Assembly: GCA_034440615.1 (NCBI GenBank)
Contig: JAOTOM010004297.1
Coordinates: 62,001-126,000, forward strand
DNA from: Ashinkailepas kermadecensis
Lineage: Eukaryota; Arthropoda; Thecostraca; Neolepadidae
Direction: 5' to 3'
DNA length: 64,000 nucleotides
Positions within the stretch are counted from its first letter, which is position 1. Every line of letters starts with the position of its first letter. The translations under genes were made by a program, and so were the position numbers. The notes below the pieces were generated by a model. It saw only the letters and a program-made list of their open reading frames with translations. It had not been told where the DNA came from and searched no databases. Positions 1 to 12,800 of the stretch are shown piece by piece.

Positions 1-119
1 GCACTGTTTCGTGTGCTCACAGTGCAGAGCACGCCGGTCGGCGGCTTTCTCAGCAGAGCTCTTCGAGCACACCCGTCAAGCGTCCACCGGGTGTGTTTCC
101 CGCCGGTCTGGCGGTCCGT

Positions 120-717
120 CCGTGCAGGTGGAGAACTTGGGAGTGTGTCCCGAGTGCCGTCTGACGCTGGTAGACGGCCGGGCAGGTGGAGAACTTCGGA
201 GTGTGTCCGGAGTGTCTCCGGAATGTGTACGGAGTGCCGTCTGACGCTGGTGGACGGTCGGACAGGTGGAGAACGTCGGAGTGTGTCCGGAGTGTGTACG
301 GAGTGCCGTCTGACGCTGGTAGACGGCCGGGCAGGTGGAGAACTTCGGAGTGTGTCCGGAGTGCCGTCTGACGCTGGTAGACGGCCAGGCAGGTGGAGAA
401 CTTGGGAGTGTGTCCGGAGTGCCCGGGCCGTCTGACGCTGGTGCACGGGTCGGGCAGGTGGAGAACGTCGGAGTGTGTCCGGAGTGCCGGGGCCGTCTGA
501 CGCTGGTAGACGGCCGGGCAGGTGGAGAACGTCGGAGTGTGTCCGGAGTGTCGGGGCCGTCTGATGCTGGTGGACGGGTCGGGCAGGTGGAGAACGTCGG
601 AGTGTGTCCGGAGTGTCCGGGTGCCGTCTGACGCTGGTAGACGGCCGGGCAGGTGGAGAACTTCGGAGTGTGTCCGGAGTGTCGCGGCCGTCTGATGCTG
701 GTGGACGGGTCGGGCAG
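120..717. repeat. Minisatellite, about 50-60 bp unit, ending at gene 1 exon 1 acceptor
   Basis: About ten copies of cgtctgacgctggtagacgg-ccgggcaggtggagaac-gtcggagtgtgtccggagtg with indels. The last copy ends in cgggcag, the acceptor of exon 718-833. Open frames here on both strands are repeat artefacts. Confidence 0.9.
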
Positions 718-833
718 TGTGCTGTGGGATACCAAGGCCGACCGAGCGCGCGTCCACTCCGCCCACCAGTTCAGCCACCGAAACCACACCGGACTGGTCT
801 ACAAACTGTGGCAGTACCCTCCGGCTCAGACAG
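718..833 (+). CDS. Gene 1, exon 1 in this window
   Basis: The acceptor AG is at 716-717 and the donor GT at 834-835 (gacag/gtcagtgg). The frame entering in phase 2 reads VLWDTKADRARVHSAHQF, then an N-H-T sequon and GLVYKLWQYPPAQT, leaving in phase 1. Codons are G/C-ended and the peptide is of normal composition, unlike the flanking repeats. The exon is bracketed by arrays on both sides: the upstream 120-717 array ends in the same cgggcag that forms the acceptor, and a 44-bp array starting at 795 repeats the exon end plus donor. The acceptor has a poor pyrimidine tract, so the exon could begin elsewhere. Function unknown. Confidence 0.55.
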
Positions 834-3800
834 GTCAGTGGTCTACAAACTGTGACAGTACCCTCCGGATCAGTCAGGTCAGTGGTCCACAAACTGTGGC
901 AGTACTCTCCGGCTCAGGCAGGTCAGTGGTCTACAAATTGTGACAATTTTCCGGTTTTGCATGTTGCTGTATCACCAGCACATGTGTCAATTGTGTCCAG
1001 CACTATTTTTGTCGTACTTATTTTGGTTGTCTCCAGATGGCTGTTAATTTGTCCTCCTGGACAGTTCGTGGTGGTCCCCTGGCTGTTCGATATGGTCTTT
1101 ATTTATTTATGCGTGGTCTTGGGACATTTAGCAATGCATGGTCCTGGGAAAATTATTAATGTTTATGGGATAGTTATTAATGATCGCGGGGCGGTTCTCA
1201 GTGGTCATGCGCGGGTAATAATGGCGCCAAAACAGCCACTAGCGGCACCGGTATAGTTACCAATCGCACTGGATACTTCTGAATCGTCCCAGCGCCGACC
1301 TTAATGGCCACGACGAGGCAGCTGTTAATGGTCGCGGGACAATTGGTAATGATTCCGGACAGCTTTCGCCCGACCGCTCGGGAGCAATACGCTTCGCTCT
1401 GTCGACTGTTCTGCTCTGTGTGTGGAGCCATTAGCCTTCGCGTGGTCATTAGTCGGGCCGGTGGCGGAGACGGGGCAGACGCAGCAGTGCAGTGATAAGT
1501 TATGCATAACATCGGGTGGAATATACTACTTTCTGAACAGCATCCTTCTCAGAGACGCATTCGATGTGTATTTATGAAGTGTGCGTGACTCATCTCTAAA
1601 GGCTGTGCTTTGGTCTATTGCACAACGGCAGTTAATAGCGTGGGCGCTGTTATTGTTCTCGTCAACATAGGTAGCCCTATATTATGAAAAACACAATTGC
1701 AAGCCCACCATTGGCTCAAAATTGAGTTTGAAGGGCTTGAAATATATTACAAGTCACATTGCTTCCATGGCAAATTTCGACATCCTGCTGTGCTCGTTTC
1801 GACATCTCGCACCTAACGAAAAGTACATTATTTTAACACTGTAGCAGTGGTGTCCGGTGATGGACCGGGATGGGCGTGACGTGAAACAGACTCGCCTTCA
1901 CCGAGTGTGTGCAGGCTTCCAGAGGTTCGAAGGCTGGGTCCCTCCCGGTCAAAAGTGAATTTAGTATGAGTCCTGTCGCGTGCATCGGTCAAAGCCTGAA
2001 GAGAGCTGTCTGCCGGTGTCTGGTCTGGACGCTGGTGCGGCTCAGCCGACACTGACCTCTCTGTCATGTCAGCCGACACTGACCTCTCTGTCATGTCAGC
2101 CGACACTGACCTCTCTGTCATGTCAGCCGACACTGACCTCTCTGTCATGTCAGCCGACACTGACCTCTCTGTCATGTCAGCCGACACTGACCTCTCTGTC
2201 ATGTTAGACAACACTGACCTCTCTGTCATGTCAGCCGACACTGACCTCTCGTCATGTCAGCCGACACTGACCTCTGTTGTCAGCCGACACTGACCTTCGT
2301 CATGTCAGCCGACACTGACCTCTCTGTCATGTTAGACAACACTGACCTCTCTGTCATGTCAGCCGACACTGACCTCTCTGTCATGTCAGCCGACACTGAC
2401 CTCTCTGTCATGTCAGCCGACACTGACCTCTCTGTCATGTCAGCCGACACTGACCTCTCTGTCATGTCAGCCGACACTGACCTCTCTGTCATGTTAGACA
2501 ACACTGACCTCTCTGTCATGTCAGCCGACACTGACCTCTCTGTCATGTCAGCCGACACTGACCTCTCTGTCATGTTAGACAACACTGACCTCTCTGTCAT
2601 GTCAGCCGACACTGACCTCTCTGTCATGTCAGCCGACACTGACCTCTGTCATGTCAGCCGGAACTGACCTCTATCATGTCAGCCGACACTGACCTGTCAT
2701 GTCGCCGACACTGACCTCGTTGTCATGTCGGCTAACGCTGACCTCTGTCATGTTGCCATTGATGACACATTTCACGGAGAGGTTATAGTGAGGCACGTCG
2801 TCGGAGCCGTGACTGGCAAAATGTCGTGTCTCCGGATTGTTGTGGTTATAATGTCCAGGCTTGTTAGTATGCGATCCCGTTTTTTGCGTCCGTCACGCTT
2901 TTTTTTTCTTTTTTTTTTTTTTTATTAAAAAAAAAAGCTTTGGAATTGTTTATCCACGTTATGTTTTGTTTGAAGATATAGACTGATTTATTTGGCACTG
3001 TTTGAACGGATTCAGCGCATCCGATCTGACGGGATCTAAAATCTAAAGAATTTGATGGGTTCCTAGAATGCGCAAAAGTGAACGTTAATGAGAAGCCATT
3101 TGAGATAGCTCGTTTTATTGGAGCGCCGGCCTGCGCTTGCCTCCCCTGTTCTGGCAAGACAGAGGTCGAGTCGCTTCTCGCGCTCACACAGTCCTCGGCT
3201 GGTAGGGTCAGCTGGCAAATGAGCCGATAAGGCCGGAGGCACGACGACGGTCCAGTCGGTGGCCGTGTCGGTGCAGTGACGGCCCGCGGAACTCTCCGTC
3301 AGAATTCTGCCGTTGAACGGGAATTTCCAAGCTGGGTAGTGGATCATGTTTCACGTGACAAGCTTTGCTTGGCGTGACTACCCTGGTCCATAAAGTTACC
3401 ACAGCAGGCGTTCGGACTAAAATGTCTTTTTTCTAAAGAAATTGTAAAAGTGAAAACAAAGGGAAGCGGAAGCTCTGGAGGTATGACACACATTGGACAT
3501 TGATGCGTGATAATGAAGCAATGCCAGCAAATATGACATGGAAGCTCTTAGCGTACGCCCAATATATTCGTAGCGGGATACGTTTCCCTGAGTCTGGAGC
3601 TGAATCCGGGGCTTGCAAAAAGAAAGCCGCCGGTTCTCCTCAGTTTATCATGGTGAACTTGGCTGACTCAGGCTAAAGTTAGCACATCTCTGCTGTTGAC
3701 TTGACTCGGTAGCCTATTCGAACGCCACCAACACTGATGCTACATATATATTAGTTTCACCCTTTTTTGCTAAGCTAATATGGTTGTTTGTGGTATAAAA

Positions 3801-6800
3801 AGTTTGTATCGTTAGATGCAATTCAGAGGCTCATTGTTTGGAAAAGGCTATAGTTTATCGTCTGGAGATATTTGATAATTGTCACTTAGAGTCGGCAGTG
3901 GTCTCGCGACGGGTGGTCGTGGTTCCTGGACCGTCGGCAGTGGTCTTGCGACAGGTGGTATTGGTTCCTGGACCGTCGGCAGTGGTCTTGCGACAGGTGG
4001 TAGTGGTTCCTGGACCGTCGGCAGTGGTCTTGCGACAGGTGGTAGTGGTTTCTGGACCGTCGGCAGTGGTCTTGCGACATGTGGTAGTGGTTCCTGGTCC
4101 GTCGGCAGTGGTCTCGCGACAGGTGGTAGTGGTTCCTGGACCGTCGGCAGTGGTTCGCAGGCGGCCGGTAGTGGTGTCGAGATATTTTGAAGTGGCCTCG
4201 AGATAATCGGTGATGGTTTAGGAACATTGGAGAGTGATCTGATAGGTGTGATTCTGTATTTCTGTTACAATTTGCAGGTGGTGCCACCAGTGCTACTGTC
4301 TTTCTTGTTTGACTGTGGAAGATGACGTTGTCTTTCTTGTGTGACTGTGGGAGATGACACTGTCTTTCTTCTTTGACTGTGGGGATGACACTGTCTTTCT
4401 TGTTTGACTGTGAGAGATGACGCTGTTTTTCGTGTTTGACTGTGGGAGACGACACTGTCTTTTTTGACTGTGGGAGATGACAGTTTTTCTTGTTTGACTG
4501 CGGCAGATGACACCGTCTTCCTTGATTGTGGGAGAAGATGGCGCTGTCATTTTTGTTTGACTGTGGGTTATATCACTGTCTTGTTTGACTATGGGAGATG
4601 CCACTGTTTTTCTTGTTTGACTGTGTGAAATATCACTGTCTTGTTTGACTGTGCGAGATGACATTGTCTTGTTTGACTGTGGGAGATGTCACCGTCTTCC
4701 TTGGTTGTGGGAGAAGATGGCGCTGTCGTTTTTGTTTGACTGTGGGGGATATCACTGTCCTGTTTGTCTGTGGGAGATATCACTGTCTTGTTTGACTGTG
4801 GGTTATATCACTGTCTTGTTTGGCTATGGGAGATGACACTGTTTTTCTTGTTTGACTGTGTGAGATATCACTGTCTTGTTTGACTGTGCAAAATGACATT
4901 GTCTTGTTTGACTGTGGGAGATGTCACTGTTTTTCTTGTTTGACTGGGAGATGACACTGTCTTTCTTGTTTCACTGTGGGAGATGACACTGTCTTTCTTG
5001 TTTGACTATGTGAGATGACACTGTCTTTATTGTTTGACTATGGGAGACGACACTGTCTGTTTTGTTTGACTATGGGAGATGCCACTGTCTTGTTTGACTA
5101 TGGGAGATGCCACTGTCTTGCTTGACTGTGGGAAATGCCACTGCTTTTTAGACATATTCTTCAAATATACGTTGCGAAGCTTAACGTGACGAATGCTACT
5201 CCGAAACGGAGCCGATTGGCCTCGTCGGGCGTTTGCGATGTCCTGGGTTTGTCTTCTGCCTTCTGTTTGTCCCAGTTCCCGATTTTCCGAACTCACGGCT
5301 CTCCCATCGCCAGGGTGACCCGGGGCGAGAACTTTCTCCCCGCGCGCCGCGCTGCCACGCTTGTCTTGAGAAATTGCGACGGAAGCCGCCCTGGCACGCG
5401 GCGCCCAAATGACCGATAGCCAAGCTCCGCCGAGTCGTTTAGCGACCAGATTTCTCAGGTTGGCCGCCGTTCGCCCGAAGACAGCCATGCTGCGCGGCGG
5501 ATCGCCGCCGAAGCTCGATTCAACTCAGGGCAGTCCGGCGCCAGGGACTTTCCACTCTCACAACCTGGAAGGTGTGAACAACCGCTCATCCAACCGACCG
5601 TTAGAGGCGGGAGAGTGGAAGCTGTCTCCAGTAACGGTGAAGTGATGGTGCGAATGACGAAAATTGCAGCCAATTCCAAAACCGGCTGGTATTTCGAACC
5701 ATGCGCCAGCACGGACCAGCTTAAGCCAAGATTGCGTCCATAAAATGTGCCTATAATTGAAGAAAATGGCAGCAAATGACATTTCCTCCGAAGTGTGATT
5801 ATCTTGAGGGGACATACTCCCCTCCCCCCCCCCCCATCCCGCTGGGTCCGCCCTTTGACCCGGCCGAACCACGGCCGGGCTGTTCCGCTCGCACCAGCCG
5901 GGCACAAGGCATTTCCAACTGCTGGCGGCGGTGAAGAATTGCGTCCGTTTGCACACGTTCCAGCCCAGCCAGGGGCGTCGCCAGGTTTATGTGACAGGGG
6001 AGGACGACAGCCGTGGGTGGTATACGACGCGCCGTGACACTTGTGACGTCGTGATTCGACACCAGGCATCCGCGCGGCAGCGGCATCTCGACCGCGGGCG
6101 CTCCGCCGACTGTGGTGCGCGTGGTGTGTGCATGCCGCTCCAGGAGGCGAAGTGCCGCTCCTGGAGGCGAAGCGCCGCTCCTGGAGGCGAAGCGCCGCTC
6201 CTGGAGGCGAAGCGCCGCTCCTGGAGGCGAAGCGCCGCTCCTGGAGGTGAAGTGCCGCTCCTGGAGGCGAAGTGCCGTTCCAGGAGGCGAAATGCCGTTC
6301 CTGGAGGCGAAGTGCCGTTCCAGGAGGCGAAGCGCCGCTCCTGGAGGCGAAATTCCGCTCCTGAAGGCGAAGTGCCGCTCCTGGAGGCGAAGTGCCGTTC
6401 CAGGAGGCGAAGCGCCGCTCCTGGAGGCGAAGCGCCGCTCCTGGAGGCGAAGTGCCGCTCATGGAGGCGAAGCGTCGTTCCTGAAAGGGAAGCGTCGCTC
6501 CTAGAGCTAATGCGCCGCCTCCGGGGCCGCTGTTTGCCGAAGCGCCGCCGCCGAATACCGATGGACTCGATGCAGCATCCACCGTTTCAGATTCGGCGCC
6601 CCCCGGGCGTTCAAGCAACTCGGCTAACGGTTGCTATGGCAACGGCCAGGCTATGATGTGCCGGGAGGCGTGTTTCAGTGCTACGATCGAACTCGTTCGC
6701 GAAAAGCTTAATCGCACCAGGTGCTGCTTCTGAACGGTTGAACTATGATTGCTTGCAGATGATCAGACTGAGGCTTTGACTTGGCTGTGATCTCTCAGGA

Positions 6801-9800
6801 TGAGACGGGGCGATAACCCTTCAGATCGAAACCTATTAGCTACGCTAATGATCCTGTACCTGGAGAAGAATTGGGAACTTCAAAAGCTGCAATTGAGATG
6901 AGAACAAAGAGCAACATATCAATAGATGACTTTAACCGACTATTGCAAAGGAAGACTCCTGGTTGAAATAAATGAGCATACTTATAAAAAGTAAGTAAAA
7001 TAAATATATACCCCTGGTAGAAGAAAGTAAAATGAGCAAGAAAACGCTGATCACATAATGACCGAAGTATACAGTCTTGTCTCCCCACCTCAACACACGT
7101 CCCCATTTTGGAAACACATTTTTTGGACAGGCCAGCAGTTGACATACGTCTATGAGGACTTGTATGGAACTGGCACTCTGGTCCCCTCAGGTCAGCAAGC
7201 CAGCCTGGTCTGGTCCTGGTCTGGTCTGCCTGGTCCAAACCAGCAGTCGCCAGGTGAGGAAACCCACTGACACCCCCTGATCCCCTCAGGTCGGGCGCCC
7301 GGTCCAGGCCAGCAGTCGCCAGGTGAGGAAGACCACTGACACCCCCTGATCCCCTCAGGTCGGGCGCCCGGTCCAGGCCAGCAGTCGCCAGGTGAGGAAG
7401 ACCACTGACACCCCCTGATCCCCTCAGGTCGGGCGCCCGGTCCAGGCCAGCAGTCGCCAGGTGAGGAAGACCACTGACACCCCCTGATCCCCTCAGGTCG
7501 GGCGCCCGGTCCAGGCCAGCAGTCGCCAGGTGAGGAAGACTACTGACACCCCCTGATCCCCTCAGGTCGGGCGCCCGGTCCAGGCCAGCAGTCGCCAGGT
7601 GACGCCCGCCCCAGAAGATGGGTGCCGGCGCCGGAGGAGGAGCCCGTTCCGACCCTGGTGTTCGAGGAGATCGCGTCGGTGACCCAGTCGGCGCGAGGAA
7701 TCGTGTTCAGCTATCAACACCCGGGCAGCGACGTCCATCCGCCCACGTGAGTTGGCCACAGCGATGGATCGCCACGGAAGTGGGTGCAAGCTACCGCTCG
7801 AACACTGAATCTGCATCCAGAAAAGTTTGAACACGCTTTCAGATGTATGCTGAGGCAGTCTTCATGCATCATTTCTGCCAGTATTGTGTCTATATGTATC
7901 ATGCATATGCCCCCATTGTATGTAGCAGTCGTTTTCAAGAAGCTTCAGACTGAAGGATGTCTCGAGTAGGCACGTTTATAAGAGCAGATTTAGCTAGCTT
8001 CCGATTGCAGTGTCAATGGATGGGTAGTCTAATGTTTAGTGTTTGACAGCACCTACCTGTCAGGGAAGGCCGGAGAGTAGCATATGGCAGCACCTGGCAA
8101 GACCTGACAGCACCTAGCTGTCAGGAAAGGCCGAAGAGCAACACATGACATAACCTGACAGCACCTACCTGTCAGGCAAGGCCGGTGAGCAGCACATGAC
8201 AGCACCTGGCAAAACCTGTCGGTAATCATTGAATATGACTCGCCCGCTGTCCTATCTCGTCCAGTCCCAAACGTTCCTCGGTGTGGTCACTTTTGGTAAG
8301 ACATTGCCACGGTTCTTCTGTACAACGTGACGGTTCACACGTGTCCTGAAAAAGGAAAGAAATGTAACAAGCGTGTCAAAAAAAGAATGTTGCTAATATA
8401 GTGATCAAGGCGCATGATATCGGTAAACAAGCGCAAATAGTTCGTGGAATCAACCAGCCTGCTGCGAAATCTAGCTCACGTTCCGAAGTTATCAGAAGTC
8501 GTCCTACTAAAAGTGTTCTACTAAAGGTGCTCCGAAAAGCTTCCTGAAAACGGAATTTATCGTTTTCACGAAGCTAAATTTTAATTAGGTTTGACAGCAG
8601 GCTGGTCGATGTCATAGAATACTGGCGCCTGCCCGCCAGCACAGTGCATCCTAATCACTATTTTGGTAACGCTTTTGGGCATGTTTGGAGCGTTTCTCAC
8701 GTGTATTGGGACACGTTTACAGCGCCAGGTTAATTATAGTAACCACTGTGGCATCGTCCTTCCAAAAGCTGCCAGATCTAAGACATTTTTGGGCTGGACA
8801 CGATATGACGTCACGCCTGCTTAATAATCATCAGTTGGTGATGTCGGGTGCCTTCGTGTGCTGCCCAGGCCTCCCTTGCGAAGGCAGGTCTTGCCGCTGT
8901 CCAAGGTGCTGTCGAGCATTTGGTCAACAGGTCGTGCAGGTGCTGGCGAACGTTTGAATATCAGGCCTACCTTCGCCTCGCACTGCCAGTTCGATCGAAA
9001 CTAGCTAAGGCTGTCCGAAGCACGTCCCAGCAAAAATGTCCCACAAAAGGTGTCCTTCAGGTTTTCCGGAAACTGGCTGGTGATGTGCGCAGGCATCTCG
9101 TAGCGCAACTCCAGGTGTGATGACGTAGTGATGTGATTTGTAATACAGTGGTAACATATCATTGGTAGCATCACTCTCACAAACAACGACAAAAACAGTT
9201 GTAGTCCCCAGGTATTCTTTGGTTCTAGACGGAGTTTCAAGGAAAAAGGTTACTTTAAATTATCATTCGAAGTTCTCCCAGGGGGAATATTTATTGTGTA
9301 GTCTCCTGACTGCGCGATTCGAATATCGTTTGCTGTAGAGATCATTCTCGTAGCACCAGTGTTGGTGGGATGTATGGGGCTCAGGGTGCTGCGCCCCCTT
9401 GCGCGAGCACAGCGGCGTCCGACCCCTTGGTGAGCTCACTGCTTCTTTCCCGAGATGCCATGCTCCGTGAAGGAAAAATATTTAAAGTTAAGCGCGGCCT
9501 CCTGACGTTAGGTTGCGTAAGTGCGATTGGAACACATCTTCATGCTTATTTTGGTCTTCCTTCAGTATTTCCAAGTATCTAAAGACAATTATTGTCCGGG
9601 AGTACAGCACGCTTTGTTCGGCATCACGGCTAAAGGTTGCTAAAATTAACCTATTTGCGGTATTTGAAGCTGAAGATACGGCCACTTCACCCGGCCAACA
9701 TGATCCCAGTGGCCGATCCAGAGGGGGCTGTGCTGCTTATGCGGAGCCTGGGGGACGAAAATTCCTCCAATCATCAAGACATTTAATTATATCAGGGTCA

Positions 9801-12800
9801 AATTCGCAAATCCCGACCAAATTCTTGGTTTTCGGCATATTTGTAATTGTCTTCCAAGTGAAAATATCTTTGAACATGCCCGGGATCCGGGGGGGGGCTC
9901 ACTAAGGGTGTGCCACAGAACGGCGTTCTCCCAGGATAGGTCGACTGCGGCCTCTTCCCTTCCTGTCTTTTCAGCCAATGTCACCTGACTGGAAAATATG
10001 GGCTTCTTGGTTAGGTCTGGGTTCGCGCCATTTATTTGTCCGGATTGGTTGCGCTCCCGCCGGGGAGACGGTGTCCGGCCCGCCAGACAAATGCTCCGCT
10101 GTGTTTAAATTCATTGACCTATCCTTGCTTCCGCCAGGTAGTTCATCAGATATTTTCCAAAATGTTTGTGAACATGCTTCAGCGTCGTCAGGCTTGCCCC
10201 TTGGAGTCATTATTTGAACGTATTTGGAACATGGAACATGGACATGGATGAATATGGAACATGGACATGGATGAATATGGAGCATGGAAACGACCATGGA
10301 ACATATTTGTAAGATGGAACATTATTTGAACCGCAACGTGCACGCGCAACCGTTCTTCATTCACACTGCGAAAACCTCAGGGGGCGGGGTTGCATATCCC
10401 CGGTCTTGCGCACGTTACTCCTAACATTAAGAAGGACATTTGTTATGTAACCAGCAGAACCAGTTATAAGTTTGATAATTATGACAACCGCAGGGCCGTG
10501 GCATGCGTGGAAATTGCAGAAGCCTGAAAGGAATATCCGGCTTGTGCGCCAAATATCGTGCGCGCCGGTCGGTTGAGCAGTCACCGCTCCACAAAGCGCG
10601 CTCATCCCAGCTGAGTGGGCAGGATCCGACGGAAGGCCGCTCCACCACCAGCCGTTTTGAGCCGACGACTTGTCATCGACTGAAGACCACTCCACCACCA
10701 GCCGTTTTGAGCCGACGACTTGTCATCGACGGAAGGTCGCTCCACCACCAGCCGTTCTGAGCCGACGACTTGTCATCGACGGAAGGCCGCTCCACCACCA
10801 GCCGTTCTGAGCCGACGACTTGTCATCGACGGAAGGCCGCTCCACCACCAGCCGTTCTGAGCCGACGACTTGGCACGCGAAGCATGCAGACCCAGCCGAA
10901 CGCCTCACGGGTCCGGCACATGGCGCGCGTCACTGATGGTCTCCAGAGTCACGTCGGCCTTCTGGCCCGCGTCACTGATGTGGGGTCATGATAGTCTCCA
11001 GAGTCACGTCGGCCTTCTGGCCCGCGTCACTGATGGTCTCCAGAGTCACGTCGGCCTTCTGGCCCGCGTCACTGATGGTCTCCAGAGTCACGTCGGCCTT
11101 CTGGCCCGCGTCACTGATGGTCTCCAGAGTCGTGCTTTGGCCGCGTACTGATAGTCCAGAGTCACGTCGGCCTTCTGGCCCGCGTCACTGATAGTCTCCA
11201 GAGTCACGTCGGCCTTCTGGCCCGCGTCACTGATGGTCTCCAGAGTCGCGTCGGCCTTCTGGCGCGCGTCACTGATAGTCTCCAGAGTCACGTCGGCCCT
11301 CTGGCCCGCGTCACTGATGGTCTCCAGAGTCGCGTCGGCCCTCTGGCCCGCGTCACTGATGGTCTCCAGAGTCGCGTCGGCCTTCTGGCGCGCGTCACTG
11401 ATGGTCTCCAGAGTCGCGTCGGCCTTCTGGCCCGCGTCACTGATGGTCTCCAGAGTCGCGTCGGCCTTCTGGCCCGCGTCACTGATAGTCTCCAGAGTCA
11501 CGTCGGCCTTCTGGCCCGCGTCACTGATAGTCTCCAGAGTCACGTCGGCCCTCTGGCCCGCGTCACTGATGGTCTCCAGAGTCACGTCGGCCTTCTGGCC
11601 CGCGTCACTGATAGTCTCCAGAGTCACGTCGGCCCTCTGGCCCGCGTCACTGATGGTCTCCAGAGTCACGTCGGCCTTCTGGCCCGCGTCACTGATGGTC
11701 TCCAGAGTCGCGTCGGCCTTCTGGCCCGCGCCACTGCTCGGGTCGGGCGCCGTGCCGACGCGTTCGCAGCCGTGACCTTGACCCGCAGGTCGGTGGGCCG
11801 GCAGCCGCCGCGCTCACCGCCGACACTCGTCCCCCCCCCGCCCCACCGCCCGCGCGCGCGCGCGCGCTTTTGATGGCCGCCGACTGCGGCAGTCGCCGGC
11901 CGCTTCCGGCCGTCGGAAAAGCGCGCCAGCCGGTGGCGAAAAAGCGCGCCAGCCGGCGGCGAAAAAGCGCGCCAGCCGCCAGCCGACGAGGCTTGCGCGG
12001 CGGCGGCTGACAGTGGCGCAGCGGTTGCCGACATGTTTTCGACACGCGCCCGCCGACGGAGAGCTCGGTCGGTGTCGGTGTCTGGGGAATGCTTTCAGTG
12101 GCGTCGTCGGCTGGCGTGACTGTTGAGACACTCCTGGCGGTGCCAGAGCTGACGTGACTGTCGAGACACTCCTGGCGGTGCCATAAAGTCATAAATAAAG
12201 TCATAAAGTATTAAGGCTTAATAAGAGCCACAGGGGCCCATCTGGGTTAAGCCTATCTAGAAAAGGTACTAAAAATGTACATACTCTCACCCCATTCAAT
12301 CCCTTATCCCAAGTTCCTAGGAAGCTATATACCCCAGCCTATCTAGCACCACTCACTTGCTACCGCATAACACCCTCAACAACCACAAGCTCCTCCCATC
12401 ATACCCATCGTGCCACCATAGACAATCTCATCAGAATCACATCCCGAAGGAAGGTGCCGAATCCATTGCTAGGCACACCCCACACAAATTCATAAAGCGT
12501 TCAGACTTAATAAGAGACTCACTTGCTATTGCATAATACACTCAACAATTACAAACTCCTCCCATCATGCCCATTGTGCTACCATAGACAATCTTATCAG
12601 TATCACATCCCGAAGGAAGGTGCTGAATCCACTGCTAGGTACACCCTATATAAAGTTATAAAGCGTTTAGACTTAATAAGAGACTCACTTGCTATTGCAT
12701 AACACACTCAACAATTACAAACTCCTCCCAACTCCCATCTCCTCCCTGTCGATCAACCCTCCCTGGAATACAGAAAAACAAGCCCCCTATTCTTATAATG

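Noticed and set aside
5455..6618. 387-codon minus-strand frame
   Set aside because: Held open by the 20-bp array at 6130-6500; flanking parts show no coding signal.
7288..7600. CRISPR-like array (regular direct repeats)
   Set aside because: Repeats are contiguous with no unique spacers, and the window is clearly eukaryotic; the same applies to all other arrays.
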